In this document: positions 4,182 through 5,319 of the stretch, in pieces | How positions within the stretch are numbered: position 1 is the stretch's first letter | Layout: every line of letters begins with the position of its first letter | NCBI GenBank assembly: GCA_030039975.1 | Contig: JASHUO010000769.1 | Location: 1 to 5,319, forward strand | Origin: Alphaproteobacteria bacterium | GTDB taxonomy: Bacteria > Pseudomonadota > Alphaproteobacteria > ATCC43930 > CGMCC-115725 | DNA length: 5,319 nucleotides | Direction of reading: 5' to 3' | Made by a program: the position numbers and the translations under genes | The notes under the pieces: model-generated | What the model was told of the DNA's origin: nothing | Database searches by the model: none | Seen by the model: the letters and a program-made list of their open reading frames with translations, nothing else

Positions 4182-5319
4182 TCAGCGTGCTCGCGCTTCC
4201 GGCTGGTAGCCGTCGGTGAGCGTCTTCAGAAACGCGATGATGTCGTCCTCTTCGGCCGCGCTGAGCGGCGGCTTCTCTCCGAGTTTGCGGTCGAACGGCG
4301 GATCGGTGACGTCGATATTGGCGCGGTCCTCGGAAGGCACGTCGTCGAATGTCGCGATGCTTCCGTCCACCGCGTGCGGATAGACTTTCTCCGGCTCGGT
4401 GTCGCGGAAATCGTAGAAGTCGAGAACCTGCTTCAGCGAATGATCGACGCCGTTGTGGAAGAAGACCTGTCGCGTGGCGGCGTTGCGCAAAGTCGGCGTC
4501 AGGAACATGCCGCAATACTTGATCTCGCCGCGCATGTCGGCTCGGTAGGGACCGCAAATGCCGAGATCGTAATAGGCGGGATCGCGGTTCGCCGCGAGCG
4601 CCGGATTGCGCGGGACGCCCAGGGCTTCGTATTGGTAATCCGTGAACATCGGCGGGAGCCCGTCAGCACTCGGCCGATCGAGGTGACAACCACCGCAATT
4701 TCCCTTGGCGGGATCATTGAACAGGACATAGCCGCGCAGCTCCGCGGGGCTGAGGCGCGCTCTGCCTTCGAGCCAGAAGTCGAATTTGCTCGTATAGGGG
4801 TGAAAGCTCGGCTCCTCGATCTGGTAACGCGCGACCGCGAACAAGGCTTCGGAGACGAGCAGCCGCGGGGTGTCGAGCACGGCGCTGCCGAAGAGCTCGA
4901 CGAAGCGCGGAGCGTAAGGCGCCGCTCGCAGCTTGGCGGCCACCGCCTCGATCGAGCCGCCATCCATCTCCAGCGGATTGAGCAACGGAAAGACCGCCTG
5001 ATCCTGCAGCGTGTCGGCACGCCCGTCCCAGAACAGCCCGCCTTGCGGCACCAGGCTGACTGCTGCAGGCGCGGCGTCCTGCGCGGTTTTGCGCGCGCGC
5101 GGCGTCTCTTGCCCGAGCGCGGCCAGCTGCAGCAGATCGACGCCTTCATTCTCGTCATTGTCGGGGCCGATGCTGAAATTCGGCTGCCGCTCGAGATACA
5201 TGAGCGAAGGCACCGCGCGCACGCCTTGGCTCGCCAGTGCCGGGCCGCCCGCCATCGCCGGCGCAGCGCCCGGCGGCCCATAGGCATGGTCCGGCTGGTG
5301 GCATCCGGCGCAAGCGAGC
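4182..5319 (-). CDS. Di-haem cytochrome c peroxidase / MauG family protein, N-terminus missing
   Basis: Periplasmic di-haem enzyme of the bacterial cytochrome c peroxidase/MauG family, which reduces H2O2 or performs peroxide-driven oxidation. The frame is open to the right edge, so this is a partial gene of 378 visible codons; an ATG at 5255 is internal. Counting from the first complete codon, haem site 1 is CAGCH (residues 3-7, bases 5298-5312) and haem site 2 is CGGCH (208-212, bases 4683-4697). Family marks follow in order: LFWDGRA..LQDQA..PLLNPLEM (about 95-118), GYVLF...GNCGGCH, then MFLTPTLRNA (Met271) and FFHNG (His289). Met271 is where classical peroxidases carry the Met ligand of the C-terminal haem and MauG has Tyr, so this is more peroxidase-like than MauG-like. 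The signal peptide must lie beyond the window. It converges on the small gene ending at 4151. Confidence 0.94.
   Translation of the reverse strand, partial: LACAGCHQPDHAYGPPGAAPAMAGGPALASQGVRAVPSLMYLERQPNFSIGPDNDENEGVDLLQLAALGQETPRARKTAQDAAPAAVSLVPQGGLFWDGRADTLQDQAVFPLLNPLEMDGGSIEAVAAKLRAAPYAPRFVELFGSAVLDTPRLLVSEALFAVARYQIEEPSFHPYTSKFDFWLEGRARLSPAELRGYVLFNDPAKGNCGGCHLDRPSADGLPPMFTDYQYEALGVPRNPALAANRDPAYYDLGICGPYRADMRGEIKYCGMFLTPTLRNAATRQVFFHNGVDHSLKQVLDFYDFRDTEPEKVYPHAVDGSIATFDDVPSEDRANIDVTDPPFDRKLGEKPPLSAAEEDDIIAFLKTLTDGYQPEARAR

Noticed and set aside
3979..4557. Minus-strand 192-codon frame overlapping the end of the cytochrome gene
   Set aside because: It is a different reading frame of the peroxidase gene with an Arg/Ala/Pro-rich product and no domain.
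4499..5287. Minus-strand 262-codon frame inside the cytochrome gene
   Set aside because: It is an out-of-frame shadow, extremely rich in R and S. The other frame carries both CxxCH motifs and the family signatures.
1..5319. CRISPR array, tRNA, rRNA, insertion sequence, prophage or toxin-antitoxin system
   Set aside because: No regularly spaced repeats, tRNA-like cloverleaf, transposase or integrase signature, or terminal repeats were seen. The small genes do not show a toxin-antitoxin arrangement with overlapping starts and stops.

Overview
This is a GC-rich stretch of bacterial chromosome. The best guess is an alphaproteobacterium. The grounds are the divergent PAS-like stand-alone protein of a type common there (PAS_5-like), several very small helical proteins of alphaproteobacterial style, a VIPAQAG-type dispersed palindrome, and a mix of Shine-Dalgarno starts and probable leaderless starts. 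Genus cannot be read from the window. No rRNA, tRNA, CRISPR array, transposase or phage gene was seen.

Layout from left to right: (1) the start of a tiny membrane-anchored protein on the minus strand, running off the left edge; (2) a minus-strand PAS_5-like protein with an extra C-terminal module (236-919, possibly to 1030); (3) a 720-base stretch (1031-1753) with no large gene. It holds a 71-residue frame behind a strong ribosome site, a striking pair of overlapping dyads resembling CRP/FNR-type operators, and a possible micro membrane protein; (4) a complete ChaA-type Ca2+(Na+,K+)/H+ antiporter on the plus strand; (5) a cluster of small genes: an 79-residue helical protein, a 59-residue minus-strand lipoprotein, a 57-residue plus-strand protein, a REP-like palindrome, and a 68-residue protein that looks like a diverged paralogue of the 79-residue one; (6) on the minus strand, most of a di-haem cytochrome c peroxidase/MauG-family protein. 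Its N-terminus, including the signal peptide, lies beyond the right edge, and its first CxxCH motif sits only a few bases inside that edge.

The genes do not form one pathway. The identifiable ones concern the envelope and stress: cation/proton exchange at the inner membrane, periplasmic peroxide or redox chemistry, a lipoprotein, and a sensory-type PAS fold. The most interesting signal is at gene starts. Three of the tiny plus-strand genes have a -10-like hexamer ending exactly 6 bases before the ATG and no usable Shine-Dalgarno. This suggests leaderless mRNAs, and two of the three encode the apparent paralogue pair. The other small genes (left-edge protein, 71-residue frame, lipoprotein) have good Shine-Dalgarno sites, so the two modes coexist here.
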